In this document: positions 10,462 through 18,872 of the stretch, piece after piece | Layout: every line of letters starts with the position of its first letter | Numbering within the stretch: position 1 is the first letter of the stretch | Origin: Larix sibirica | Taxonomy: Eukaryota > Streptophyta > Pinopsida > Pinales > Pinaceae | Direction: 5' to 3' | Assembly: GCA_004151065.3 (NCBI GenBank) | Contig: NWUY0300003938.1 | Coordinates: 21,722-46,421, forward strand | Length of the DNA stretch: 24,700 nucleotides | Position numbers and translations under genes: made by a program | Notes under the pieces: model-generated | The model's input: the letters and a program-made list of their open reading frames with translations, nothing else | Database searches by the model: none | Told to the model about the DNA's origin: nothing

Positions 10462-10635
10462 GTGCTTGCGATGTTGTGGTGTTCTGAATTTGGAAAGAAC
10501 CTCCAAATCCATTGAGTTGAGCGACATGAGGCCAAGTGTCAGGCTAGCCATCATGGATGAGAAAAGAACCAGCAACACAACTATAGTGATGTAAATACAA
10601 AAATTTGCGCTGCAGCATACTTCGTGCGTGGTCAT
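10462..10635 (-). pseudogene. DUF21 / CNNM-type membrane protein, isolated first-exon fragment
   Basis: Plant DUF21 (CNNM-like) proteins are membrane proteins with three to four transmembrane helices followed by CBS domains, related to magnesium/cobalt efflux proteins. This 58-codon piece begins with ATG at 10635 (MTTHEVCC). It contains the first transmembrane segment (IYITIVVLLVLFSSM) and the family signature around LTLGLMSLNSMDLEVL, then FRTPQHRKH. Directly after the codon for that last His comes GTAGGT (10461-10456), a good splice donor, close to the position where I expect the plant first exon to end. The usual FAGLMSG before LTLGLMSL reads FSSMMAS, which suggests relaxed constraint. No later exon was found to the left. 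It may be the start of a gene with very long introns or, more likely, a fragment. Confidence 0.65.
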
Positions 10636-10685
10636 TTTATGCAGGAAAATAATACAAATGATTTTCAAATAAAGGACAGAAACTA

Positions 10686-10865
10686 TCAAATAAGCACGCT
10701 CTTGCATCTCATAAATTCCTTAAAACTGTGCATTTCTTCAACATCTTTAAGCTTTTGAATGCCTTTGACTGCTGGAATTTCCTGGAAATTGTACACATCC
10801 TTTGCAAAGCTCCATTCAGCTTGGTCAACAATATTGGGGAGTATAACGACAACTCTTAACAGTAG
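10686..10865 (-). other. Coding-like open stretch upstream of the DUF21-like exon
   Basis: An open frame of 59 codons between TGA (10868-10866) and TGA (10688-10686) has protein-like composition, including QAEWSFAKDVYNFQEIPAV and KGIQKLKDVEEMHSFKEFM. It lacks an early ATG, so it would be an internal exon or a fragment. It lies about 50 bp upstream of the DUF21-like ATG on the same strand and in a different frame. I do not recognise the family, and it may be chance. Confidence 0.25.
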
Positions 10866-11710
10866 TCATGGGAGCTTCCGTTAGTTTCGCAAGCCCGAAA
10901 GGAAAAAGGAGACGAAAGTGCCAATTGTCTTGCTTAGTTCTTGCTTAAACTTTTCCTCCCTCTCTTTCTTATGGTTAGATAGATATATATTAATTATTTG
11001 TAAACTATAAGTTTCAAGTTTCAAATAATTTCTTTGGTGATAGGTATTTTTTTTTAAGTTGAGAGTTATAATACTAATCTATTTATACACATACATGTAT
11101 AAATTTTTTTTTTTAAAGGAACTAACCATTACCAAAAATATCTTATATAGGGTGGAAGAGAAGCAACATGGCCCAAAAATGCCAACCATTTGGTATTCCT
11201 ACAAATCATGTCCTAGGTGATTGGTGACTGCTTTCCTATGTTTCTATTTAATTAAATAAATATCTCTTCAATCTGAAGACTGACACTATGCCACTCTCTT
11301 CCATAATATAATGGATACATGTAGTTGGGTAGAATTCATATCTAATAATACTTTTGTTTTAATGAATCTAAATCAATATTATACTAAAAACTAAAATTGT
11401 TACTACATTTCTAATAGCATAAACGGTTGGAGAACTCAAGGAAGAAGCAATAACCGAATTTTTAGATTTGCGTGTGAAATTTGTAGTTTTGGGACCTTTG
11501 GTTTTTGTGCATCAATGGTGGGAATGTTGTGTACCTGCACTCTCCATTGTACATGGAGATGTGTGTTTTGAAGTTTGTGCTGAAGATAGTCAATGATATA
11601 TATGATTTTTTCAATCTTACATTAACAACCAACAAACCACTTGCAACTAACACATATCCTTCCATCTCCTTGATTCACTTGCAATACGACGTTCTTTTAT
11701 TGCACCCCAA

Positions 11711-11778
11711 GGTGCAATTACTAGTTTATTAAATTGTGAAGATAGGTGCAATTACTAGTTTATTAAATTGTGAAGATG
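11711..11778. repeat. 34-bp tandem duplication
   Basis: Units 11711-11744 and 11745-11778 both begin GGTGCAATTACTAGTTTATT and are identical except at the last base. The near-identity suggests a recent slippage or repair event. Confidence 0.9.
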
Positions 11779-11852
11779 GTTGTTGGATCGTGATATATGG
11801 AAAAGTGGCATTGGTTGACGAGAAAATTATCCCATAAACGACCCATACTCAT

Positions 11853-11897
11853 TTGAACTTGTCTTTAATTAATTAAATTGAACTTGTCTTTAATTAA
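11853..11897. repeat. 20-bp direct repeat, period 25
   Basis: TTGAACTTGTCTTTAATTAA occurs at 11853-11872 and again at 11878-11897, separated by TTAAA. It is a simple local duplication. Confidence 0.85.
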
Positions 11898-13855
11898 AGT
11901 GCGAATGAGGGATGTCTTTGTGAAAATAAAAAAGGTTTCCTAGTGGGGATTATCATATCATTTTAATGGTAAATTAAATATATGTTAAATGTGCATAACT
12001 ATAATGTCATTGTGAATGCTCATCTCAAATAATTCTTTTCCACACTATAGTTGGTGTACATTCCAAGGGTATATGTCATTTACATTCTTGGTTTTCATTT
12101 GAACATGTTTATTTATTACTAGTCGGTAATATTGCTTTGAGTTTTATAGGATAAAAGAGTTATTATATATTAGTTAGTTGATGAAGAGGGTAGGCTAAGT
12201 TGATGTTAAATAGGTTTGTTGTGGTTGTATTTTATAATATTTAATATATGAACAAATTTAAAAATAGAGTGTTGCAAATAGTATTAAAGAAATTTTAAGG
12301 GTTCAATTTACTTTATATGTTAATTTTAGATATTTTCTTTTTCAAAAATTTGTTATTTTTATTTTTTTTAAATGATTTACGACAAATTTTAAGAGATAAA
12401 AAATAATTTATTTTAAACATTGTCAAATTATCCATAAATTATATAAAAATTTTAGAAAATTGAATATTTTTACAAAAATATTTATAAATATTTTATGGTT
12501 AGAAATGTAAGAATTAATAAGATATGACAAGGTTTTTACACTTTGAGAAAATTATAGATTGTTAAAAAAATTTCTCTTAAACATAACTATACTTTCATGC
12601 TTGATGAAGAACAATGAGTAGAACATTTTTGCACATACAGAGTTGGATTGTGATGTCTAGTTGACACCTAAACATCGAGCATTGCAAGCCAAAAATAGCC
12701 AATCCTTGAAGCAAAGAAGAATAACCAATTCCTAGGTGCTTGCCCAGTGAAAAATGATAGAGAAACCAACTCAAATTCCTAATTATTATTGGTATTATCA
12801 ATTGGTTGCATGTGTGCAGGATATACCCAAGAACATGCCATATAACCAATCCTAAGAAGATTGTAGTGAACATGCACATTTTTGCATAGGATCCTTGTCG
12901 GTGAAACAAATAGGCATAAGGATATCATTTACATATCATATTGGTATTAAAGTAGTTGAATTTTTTATTGTGATGTAGCTGCCAAACTTTGAAGAGAAAG
13001 AAAACTTAACATGGGTAAAGAAAAAAATAAAGGTCGGAAGACCTACAAACCATCGATATGCAACTTAAATAAGAGAACATACACTTGAAGTATGTAACAC
13101 CCCACATTTTGATGGGGCCACTAAACAACATTTAGACCTATATTGTATTTATTTGCTTATTACTTGTTGGACTTGGCTTGACTAGGTAAACTACGTGTGT
13201 GGATTTATGAACCTACTTATATGCATAAGTTATGTTTTAAGTTATGATTCACTTCTAGTGTGCAAAATTAAAAAAATGATAGTGTATGTGGATACCAATG
13301 TATGATATGATTAAATGAATGAATGGATGCCATGCACATGATAGATATATTAACTTATTTATACTGGTTGGTGGTTGATAAATTGGTAATTGAATTAGAA
13401 ACATTGAAACAATATGTATGATCTTATGTTTTAGATGAGACTAACCCACATGTTAGATGGGCTAAGCAATAGCCAAATACTTGTTATAATGTGTAGACTA
13501 GTGCAAGTTAATGTGGGGAATCAAGTTTCCCAAACTAGTTATTCGATGATGCAACTCTAAGAACCACAATAGTAGCACAATGTGATTACTAACAGGGTGT
13601 TGATCCACAATCCTCAAGTTGTGTGATGATGACTACAAGTTTCTTGCTAGGGAATTTAGGTCGATTTAATCAGTGCTTCCACTTATGGGTTATATCTGGG
13701 GTTAGTTCATACAACTGATGCTTTAGGATATTCCAATAGAGGAATGGATATGGAGTAGAAGTTGGAAGTAGGTTAGGAAGGAAGGATGATTAGATTAGTA
13801 ATATTTCAGTTTGGGATTTGAGATGCCCATTTAGTTGTACTTGGTTGCTTTCACC

Positions 13856-13863
13856 TATAAATC
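13856..13863 (+). promoter_or_regulatory. TATA-box-like motif in the LTR
   Basis: TATAAATC lies 763 bp into the LTR, in a position suitable for the U3 core promoter. Transcription would start about 25-35 bp downstream. The assignment rests on motif and position only. Confidence 0.4.
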
Positions 13864-14090
13864 ACGGTTTAATTCATTAAGATAAATCTAATTATAATTC
13901 TAACTAGTGTTGATGTGTTGTGACTTAGTTAATGAAATTCCTCAATGTTGTGGGTACGAGATCGTTGCCTTGCATGTGTGATCATTACTGTCTTGTCCTT
14001 CAAAAACTTTGCATTAAAGGTGATGATGGTTTTATATAGTACATGCCCAAGCTATGTGTACAATGGCCACACACTAGTATTAGTTAAGAT

Positions 14091-14108
14091 GTGTGTGTGT
14101 GTGTGTGT
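14091..14108. repeat. (GT)9 microsatellite inside the LTR
   Basis: Nine uninterrupted GT units. It lies downstream of the proposed TATA motif, hence in the R/U5 part of the LTR. Confidence 0.9.
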
Positions 14109-14916
14109 TTTGTTATCATGTATAGTAGTTAATGGGTGTAATAAGATTAAGATATACTATTCATTATAGTATTACTTTGTTATTATTTAAATTGCATTGC
14201 ATTGGCTATATTTCATAGTATTAGACTCATTTACATTAACTTGGATTAATAACATTTAATTGTAATTGCATTAATTGTAATTCATTTAATTCTCATTAGT
14301 AACACATTTAAATTATGTACTCTCATTATATTTGTTTAATTATAATTAATATGCATAGGTAATTGATTACATGCCAAGCTATTTATATTGGCCAATTAAT
14401 GACGCTTACCAAAACAATAAGGATGTGAATGATAGTGGACTATCAAATAATAAACACCTTAGAGATGTTTGTTATTTAATAATATTTAGAATTACGAGAA
14501 CTAGGTTGAGTTAATGTCATAGACTTTCCTTGTTTGGGGTTGTCATATCTTTAAATGGGTAGGTTATTTAGCATTATTTTATTATATTTGACCTTCTTAG
14601 GACCCTTTGAGTAGGAAGGAAGGAAATGAAATTAGGGGGATACAATAAAGTTCATAGGATGGGATGAGGGACATATTTTGACAGAGATAGAGGAGTGGGG
14701 GGGCGCAACACTCCGGGAGGCATTGAATTGCATACTTGACTGATTATTGGGATAGAATACTAAACTTGCATACTTTTTATACTTGGTTGGGAGAGCAGAG
14801 GTTGTTGTTTTGGTTATTGGAGTTGTGGGCACGAAGGGATAAGAAACTCCACGGGTTTCTTAGAACTAGTAGCTTAGCTTCTAGTTGGCTTGGGGGAATA
14901 ATTCTAGTATGGGAAA

Positions 14917-14984
14917 CACCATTGGTTGGACTAGTTAGTTGGGTGGGCAACACCATTGGTTGGACTAGTTAGTTGGGTTGGAGA
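14917..14984. repeat. 34-bp tandem duplication inside the LTR
   Basis: Units 14917-14950 and 14951-14984 share CACCATTGGTTGGACTAGTT and AGTTGGGT, with differences only near their ends. A related partial block, CTAGTTGGCTTGGG, precedes them near 14881. Confidence 0.85.
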
Positions 14985-15161
14985 TACGATATTGCTAACT
15001 TTAATAGACATTAAGGTATTCGATTAGCCCTTACTCAACCATATTATTTGGATTATTATTGCATTTAAAACATGGCTAAAATTATTTAGTTGTTGCTAGT
15101 TTAATTTACTTTGTAGTTCGTTTATTAACTTAATACCCAACACTAGGATGGGTGTTACATT

Positions 15162-15174
15162 TGGTATGAGAGCC
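15162..15174 (+). promoter_or_regulatory. Primer binding site, initiator tRNA-Met type
   Basis: TGGTATGAGAGCC differs at one base from TGGTATCAGAGCC, the usual complement of the initiator methionine tRNA 3' end in plant LTR retrotransposons. It begins 2 nt after the LTR end. The mismatch (C to G) may be decay. Confidence 0.8.
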
Positions 15175-17024
15175 TTAAGTTCCAATAATTAAACCTTAAG
15201 GACCACCATGAACATGAAATCTAAAATCTATCTAAAGACTTGAAATCTGAAATCTACCTAGAAAACGAAGAACAAATAAACATAAATAGACTTGAAATGT
15301 GAAATCAAACTCTAAAAATAAACAAAAACATGATACGATCAAGGGTAAATTTTTCTTAAAGGAAATCTTGATAGGTTCTTCAGAAAGTTAAATAATACAA
15401 GGAGATCAACAAGCTTTTAAAAGTCTGCCTTACAAAATTTAGGTTGATCATTGAAGTCTTGAACCCATCCCTACACCTATGAACAAAAATACACCCAAAA
15501 GCAAACTCAAGTTAGAAATATAGAAAGATAAATAAAGCAAGGAAATAAGAATACAAAATAGATAAAGTTAGTAAAAAAAATTTAAATACTCTAATCCTCA
15601 AAAATCTATATTTAACAAAAATTCTTAAAATACCCTACAATATATATATAGGAGTGGTCTATTTATTCTAGGTTTTCGATTTTGCAGTTGTTTTTGTGGG
15701 ACATCTTTAAATACTCTTATGGCATTCATATTATGCAATTTTCACAACTAATATATGTGACTCTAATATCTTTTGAAATTTTTTAATAAATTNCCAAAAA
15801 CCGGGTGTGTCTCTTATGCGTGTACAAGATGCAAGTAGTGCACAGGAGAGACCTCCTGAATAGCATCCAATGATGAATACTACTGACAGGAGAGAGGAAA
15901 CCACCAATAGGGTCTAATGGAAACCAAGACATAGCACGAATCCCAATGTGTGAATAGATGTCTTGTCATCNNAGTTGGGAGGAGACACCTAAAATCCAAC
16001 CAGTTGAAGGTTGTTGCGGCCTAGGTTGGTTCCGATCCTTGTGTGATTTTGATGGTTTAGATGCACCTAGGTCATGGTCTCTTAGACCGAAGGCCACTGC
16101 CGCAATTCAATGAGATTCTAGCCAAAAAGAAAGTTATGCTTGAACTCTATCATTAATAGGATTTTAATTGAGGTAGAAAATCATTTGACATGGAAAGGGG
16201 GAGTGGGCATAGGGGGGGACCCCTTGGATATGCCAAACAATCAGACATAGAGGTATGCCTTGTTTATGGTCCTGGGATTTATTTCCTCACTTGGAATTAA
16301 GAAGGTCGTCATCCTCAAAGACTTCATTATAGTCATATCTCAAGAAAGAACATGACACTGTGCAAACAAAATGCAAATGGGAAAAAATCAATAAACAATC
16401 ATCAATCTATTGAATGAAATTAAAGGTACAATTTTTTTTCCTGTTCAACATCACAAATTATCCAGGGTTGAATCGCTCATTAATAGATCCGTTAACCTAA
16501 AAGATGAATTCATCGTTAAAAATGGGGCCCACCCGCAATGTAATTGGCTCCCCTAGGATTTTTATTAAGGTTAATTTCTGAATAAAGAAAGATTACATCT
16601 GCCTGTGTGACATCGGGGGTGGTATAAGTGTTCCATGTACATGGAGTAAGATTAATTTAATTCCCCACATGGGATAACCCTCCCTAATTAGTCTTGTTGT
16701 GATATTGATGGAAAGACTTTACAAATATATTGAAATATATGATCCTCTGCGTCTTGTTTGTGGGATAATTCAAGGATAAATCAAGAAGGACGATTTTTCC
16801 AAATTATTATTATTAGTTTGATGACCCTGTGTTGAAAACTGCATTAAGAAGACTTGGCATTCAGCATTGATGAGGATATTTTCTGTATATTAAAGCACTT
16901 TAAAATAAATATTTTTTGAACAGAAAATTTAGAAGAAGTTCGGATATTTGCAAGAAAGGAGAAATAAATGTGAGGGGAAAATAAGCAGAGAGAATCTAAC
17001 CATGACTTGATCAAGCTTTTATTA
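15175..17024. other. Unassigned interval after the PBS
   Basis: A leader-like, A-rich tract follows the PBS and includes a 26-bp imperfect repeat (TGAAATCT at 15215 and 15241). No gag, protease or other domain is found where it should be. Ns occur at 15793 and 15971-15972. A somewhat GC-richer stretch at 15800-16300 has no open frame I can assign. The original internal region has been lost or replaced. Confidence 0.5.
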
Positions 17025-17165
17025 TCATTGCCAAGCAAGGAATATTTGGTCACCATAAATACTATCAGTGCCAACCATCAAACTACGTAGCTTGTGCATA
17101 AAAATTCCATGATGATCATAGGCCAAGGAAGCCAACCCATGATTACAGCCTGATTTAACAACATT
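17025..17165 (-). other. Coding-like open stretch left of the SINE
   Basis: A 46-codon frame runs from just after a TAG (17168-17166) to a TGA (17027-17025). Composition is protein-like: NVVKSGCNHGLASLAYDHHG, then FMHKLRSLMVG and DSIYGDQIFLAWQ. There is no ATG near its start. On the minus strand it lies downstream of the SINE and of the coding-like stretch at 17460-17750. No family recognised; it could be an exon scrap or chance. Confidence 0.22.
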
Positions 17166-17181
17166 CTAAACCCATGTTGTA

Positions 17182-17197
17182 TGGATGACCAATACTT
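17182..17197. repeat. SINE target-site duplication, left copy
   Basis: TGGATGACCAATACTT, directly adjoining the T-rich end of the element on the plus strand. It matches 17403-17418 at 15 of 16 positions. Confidence 0.85.
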
Positions 17198-17402
17198 TTT
17201 CTTTTCTTTTTTTCTGCGAAAATGGTGCACGGGAAACCCACCAATACTTCCCCACATTTCGTGGATGGTAAGGATGGTAAACCGTCGACCAAAGATAAAT
17301 GGCTGGCCTAACCCCAAAGGACTCAAGGCTCGAACTCCTGACCTCCCCCCGTACCGAGAGAGTGTTTGCATGTCTTACCAATTGAGCTAACCCTTGGGGC
17401 TC
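17198..17402 (-). mobile_element. tRNA-derived SINE
   Basis: On the minus strand the element begins GAGCCCCAAGGGTTAGCTCA. It has an RNA polymerase III box A, TAGCTCAATTGG (17389-17378), and a box B, GTTCGAGCC (17335-17327), followed by an unrelated body and an A-rich tail with scattered G (17213-17198). Total length is about 205 bp, typical of plant SINEs. It is bounded by a 16-bp target-site duplication with one mismatch (17182-17197 and 17403-17418). Such elements depend on LINE reverse transcriptase; the L1 copies in this window show that such an enzyme has existed in this genome, though a partnership is only possible, not shown. The overlapping longer ORFs are incidental. Confidence 0.85.
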
Positions 17403-17418
17403 TGGACGACCAATACTT
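17403..17418. repeat. SINE target-site duplication, right copy
   Basis: TGGACGACCAATACTT, directly adjoining the tRNA-like head of the SINE. The single difference from the left copy is T versus C at the fifth position. Confidence 0.85.
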
Positions 17419-17459
17419 ATCGGGGTATTTTTCAATAAATGGTCGATACTAATTGTTTA

Positions 17460-17750
17460 CTACCCGTCATTTTTGTACATGTCCGCTTGTTGTTTTTCAC
17501 ACGTGTCCTCAAACATATGTACAGTCGTGGAACTTGATTCGAATCCTTTTCCAAAATGAAGCAGCCTCGTTTCCATTACTTTCCCGAGAATTTTGCTCAT
17601 TTCCTTTGTCTCTTCCAGAAAGACGCCGCTAGAAGTTGCAGGAGACTTGGACACTACTGGCCAGAACCTCTGAAATTCCAAGAATTCAGCCAAGTGGAAT
17701 AAATGTAGCGGAATAAATTGTACAAATAATTTATCATTAGTAAAGCAACA
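17460..17750 (-). other. Coding-like open stretch right of the SINE, 96 codons
   Basis: The frame is open from after a TGA (17753-17751) to a TAG (17462-17460). Composition is balanced for this AT-rich window, with AEFLEFQRFWPVVSKSPATS, VFLEETKEMSKILGKVMETR and TVHMFEDTCEKQQADMYKND. No ATG is present in the first third, and I recognise no domain. It lies 41 bp from the SINE insertion, so it and the stretch at 17025-17165 could be parts of one old gene interrupted by introns, the second lying just past the SINE. This is speculative. Confidence 0.28.
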
Positions 17751-18499
17751 TCATACCTTGTCTCTTTCTCATATGGATTTAATAAATAATTTCAATATCT
17801 TCCCACATTTTTCTTAACATCACTTTTCCATAAAATCTTTAAATTGTATAGACTTCTCAAAAGATGTTACCCCAACACAATTTATGTTATCTAATAAATG
17901 TTTTCGAAAATAAATAAATACTTTTCACTCCATCTAACATCACATAAAATGTATCCATGATTTAATTTGATATGCATGCATTTCAACATAGAGTTTTTTA
18001 TTTATTTCTATCGATTCCAACATTGTTAAAAATTTAGTTGTGTTCTATTATTAGTCCTTGCCAGCTTTCCAAGCAGCAGGGACTATAGAAACCGCTTTGG
18101 GCGATTGTATTAATCCCTGCATAGTTTTCAAAAAAATTTAGCCTAATTTTTATAAGATATATCCCCTTCCAACCAAAGCGCAATTTGCAAGCCTTATTTG
18201 TCCTCTTCTCGAGGCACAGGCTAGTTTTAATATTTTTTTAGTCCCTGCAGTTATTCATAACAATTTGGTTATTAGGAAAAGGCCTTTTGATTTATCTGTG
18301 CATGTTGATTTGTGTGCACATGCAGGGTGCATGCATGTACTCCACCTGTTGGATCATATCCTCGTCGTCTTCCTTACCTCGCCGGCTTGATGTTTCTATA
18401 TACAGTCCATCCTATCCCGGGAATACCCAACAATTATATATATATAGCCCAATATGACATAGATGTTTCTATATGGGTAAATTTTATGTCATGATATAT
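17751..18499. other. Unassigned interval with TAGTCC(C)TGC motifs
   Basis: Related motifs appear at about 18052 (TTAGTCCTTGCC), 18085 (inverted, GCAGCAGGGACTATAG), 18110 (TTAATCCCTGCATAG) and 18238 (TTAGTCCCTGCAG). The first two form an imperfect 40-bp inverted repeat. No complete terminal inverted repeats or target-site duplication define an element, and no gene is seen. Confidence 0.4.
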
Positions 18500-18872
18500 C
18501 ACATTGAAAAAAATTATATAATACTTGTAACAAATAATAATAGTAGTAATATTATATACCATCCGAGTATAAATATATAAGAAAAAAAATTCAGCAAGAA
18601 AAAAACATACTTTTGATATTCACTTCGAATTAAAATGTACATAAGCATAACCAAGTAGTCTAAAATATCATGACTATTCATTGTAGTAACATACTCGCCA
18701 ATAGAACATGAACCTTTCAAAAATTGGCTACTGACATATCATCAAGATTCCCCACCTATTAAGACCATATGTCTACATACAACACATATATAAAATAGAA
18801 AGGCCATATGATAATCAACTACAACATAAAGATGTTTTTAGATCCACGGTCTATCAAGGAATTTTCTATAAA
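18500..18872 (-). other. Probable 3' UTR of LINE copy 2
   Basis: Sequence downstream of the LINE ORF2 stop on the minus strand. No clear poly(A) end (T run on the plus strand) or target-site duplication marks where the LINE stops, so the left limit is arbitrary. The hydrophobic minus-strand ORF at 18720-18514 lies inside it and is probably chance. Confidence 0.35.

Larger units (their letters stand above)
10870..13092. other. Unassigned AT-rich interval with two short tandem duplications
   Basis: No gene is supported. Minus-strand ORFs at 11665-11462 and 12909-12595 have no recognisable domain and look like chance in AT-rich DNA. The interval carries the 34-bp duplication at 11711-11778, a 20-bp direct repeat at 11853 and 11878, and a very AT-rich tract at about 12240-12560. 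Confidence 0.5.
13093..15159 (+). mobile_element. Long terminal repeat (2067 bp) of an LTR retrotransposon
   Basis: The left end is TGTAACACCC and the right end is GGGTGTTACA, a perfect 10-bp terminal inverted repeat with the canonical TG...CA. Two bases after the right end comes a primer binding site (15162-15174), so this is a 5' LTR on the plus strand. A TATA-like CTATAAATC at 13855-13863 would place the U3/R boundary near 13885. The LTR also holds a (GT)9 tract and a 34-bp tandem repeat. A length of about 2 kb with an initiator-Met-type PBS fits Ty3/gypsy chromovirus (Tekay/Del-like) elements; that lineage is inference. No gag or pol follows in this window and no partner LTR was seen, so the element is truncated or heavily rearranged. 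Confidence 0.8.

Noticed and set aside
12595-12909. 104-aa minus-strand hydrophobic ORF
   Set aside because: No recognisable family, no conserved signature, and such Ile/Leu/Phe-rich frames arise readily in AT-rich DNA.
13093-15159. Reading the 10-bp inverted termini as a DNA transposon
   Set aside because: The flanks (AAGTA on the left, TTTGG on the right) share no target-site duplication, and an initiator-Met-type primer site starts 2 nt after the right end, which fits an LTR.
17320-17400. A functional tRNA gene on the minus strand
   Set aside because: Box A and box B are present, but the anticodon arm and acceptor pairing do not form a proper cloverleaf. The element has a SINE body, A-rich tail and target-site duplication.
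18514-18720. 68-aa hydrophobic minus-strand ORF
   Set aside because: Lies in the probable LINE 3' UTR; the hydrophobic run comes from low-complexity AT-rich sequence.
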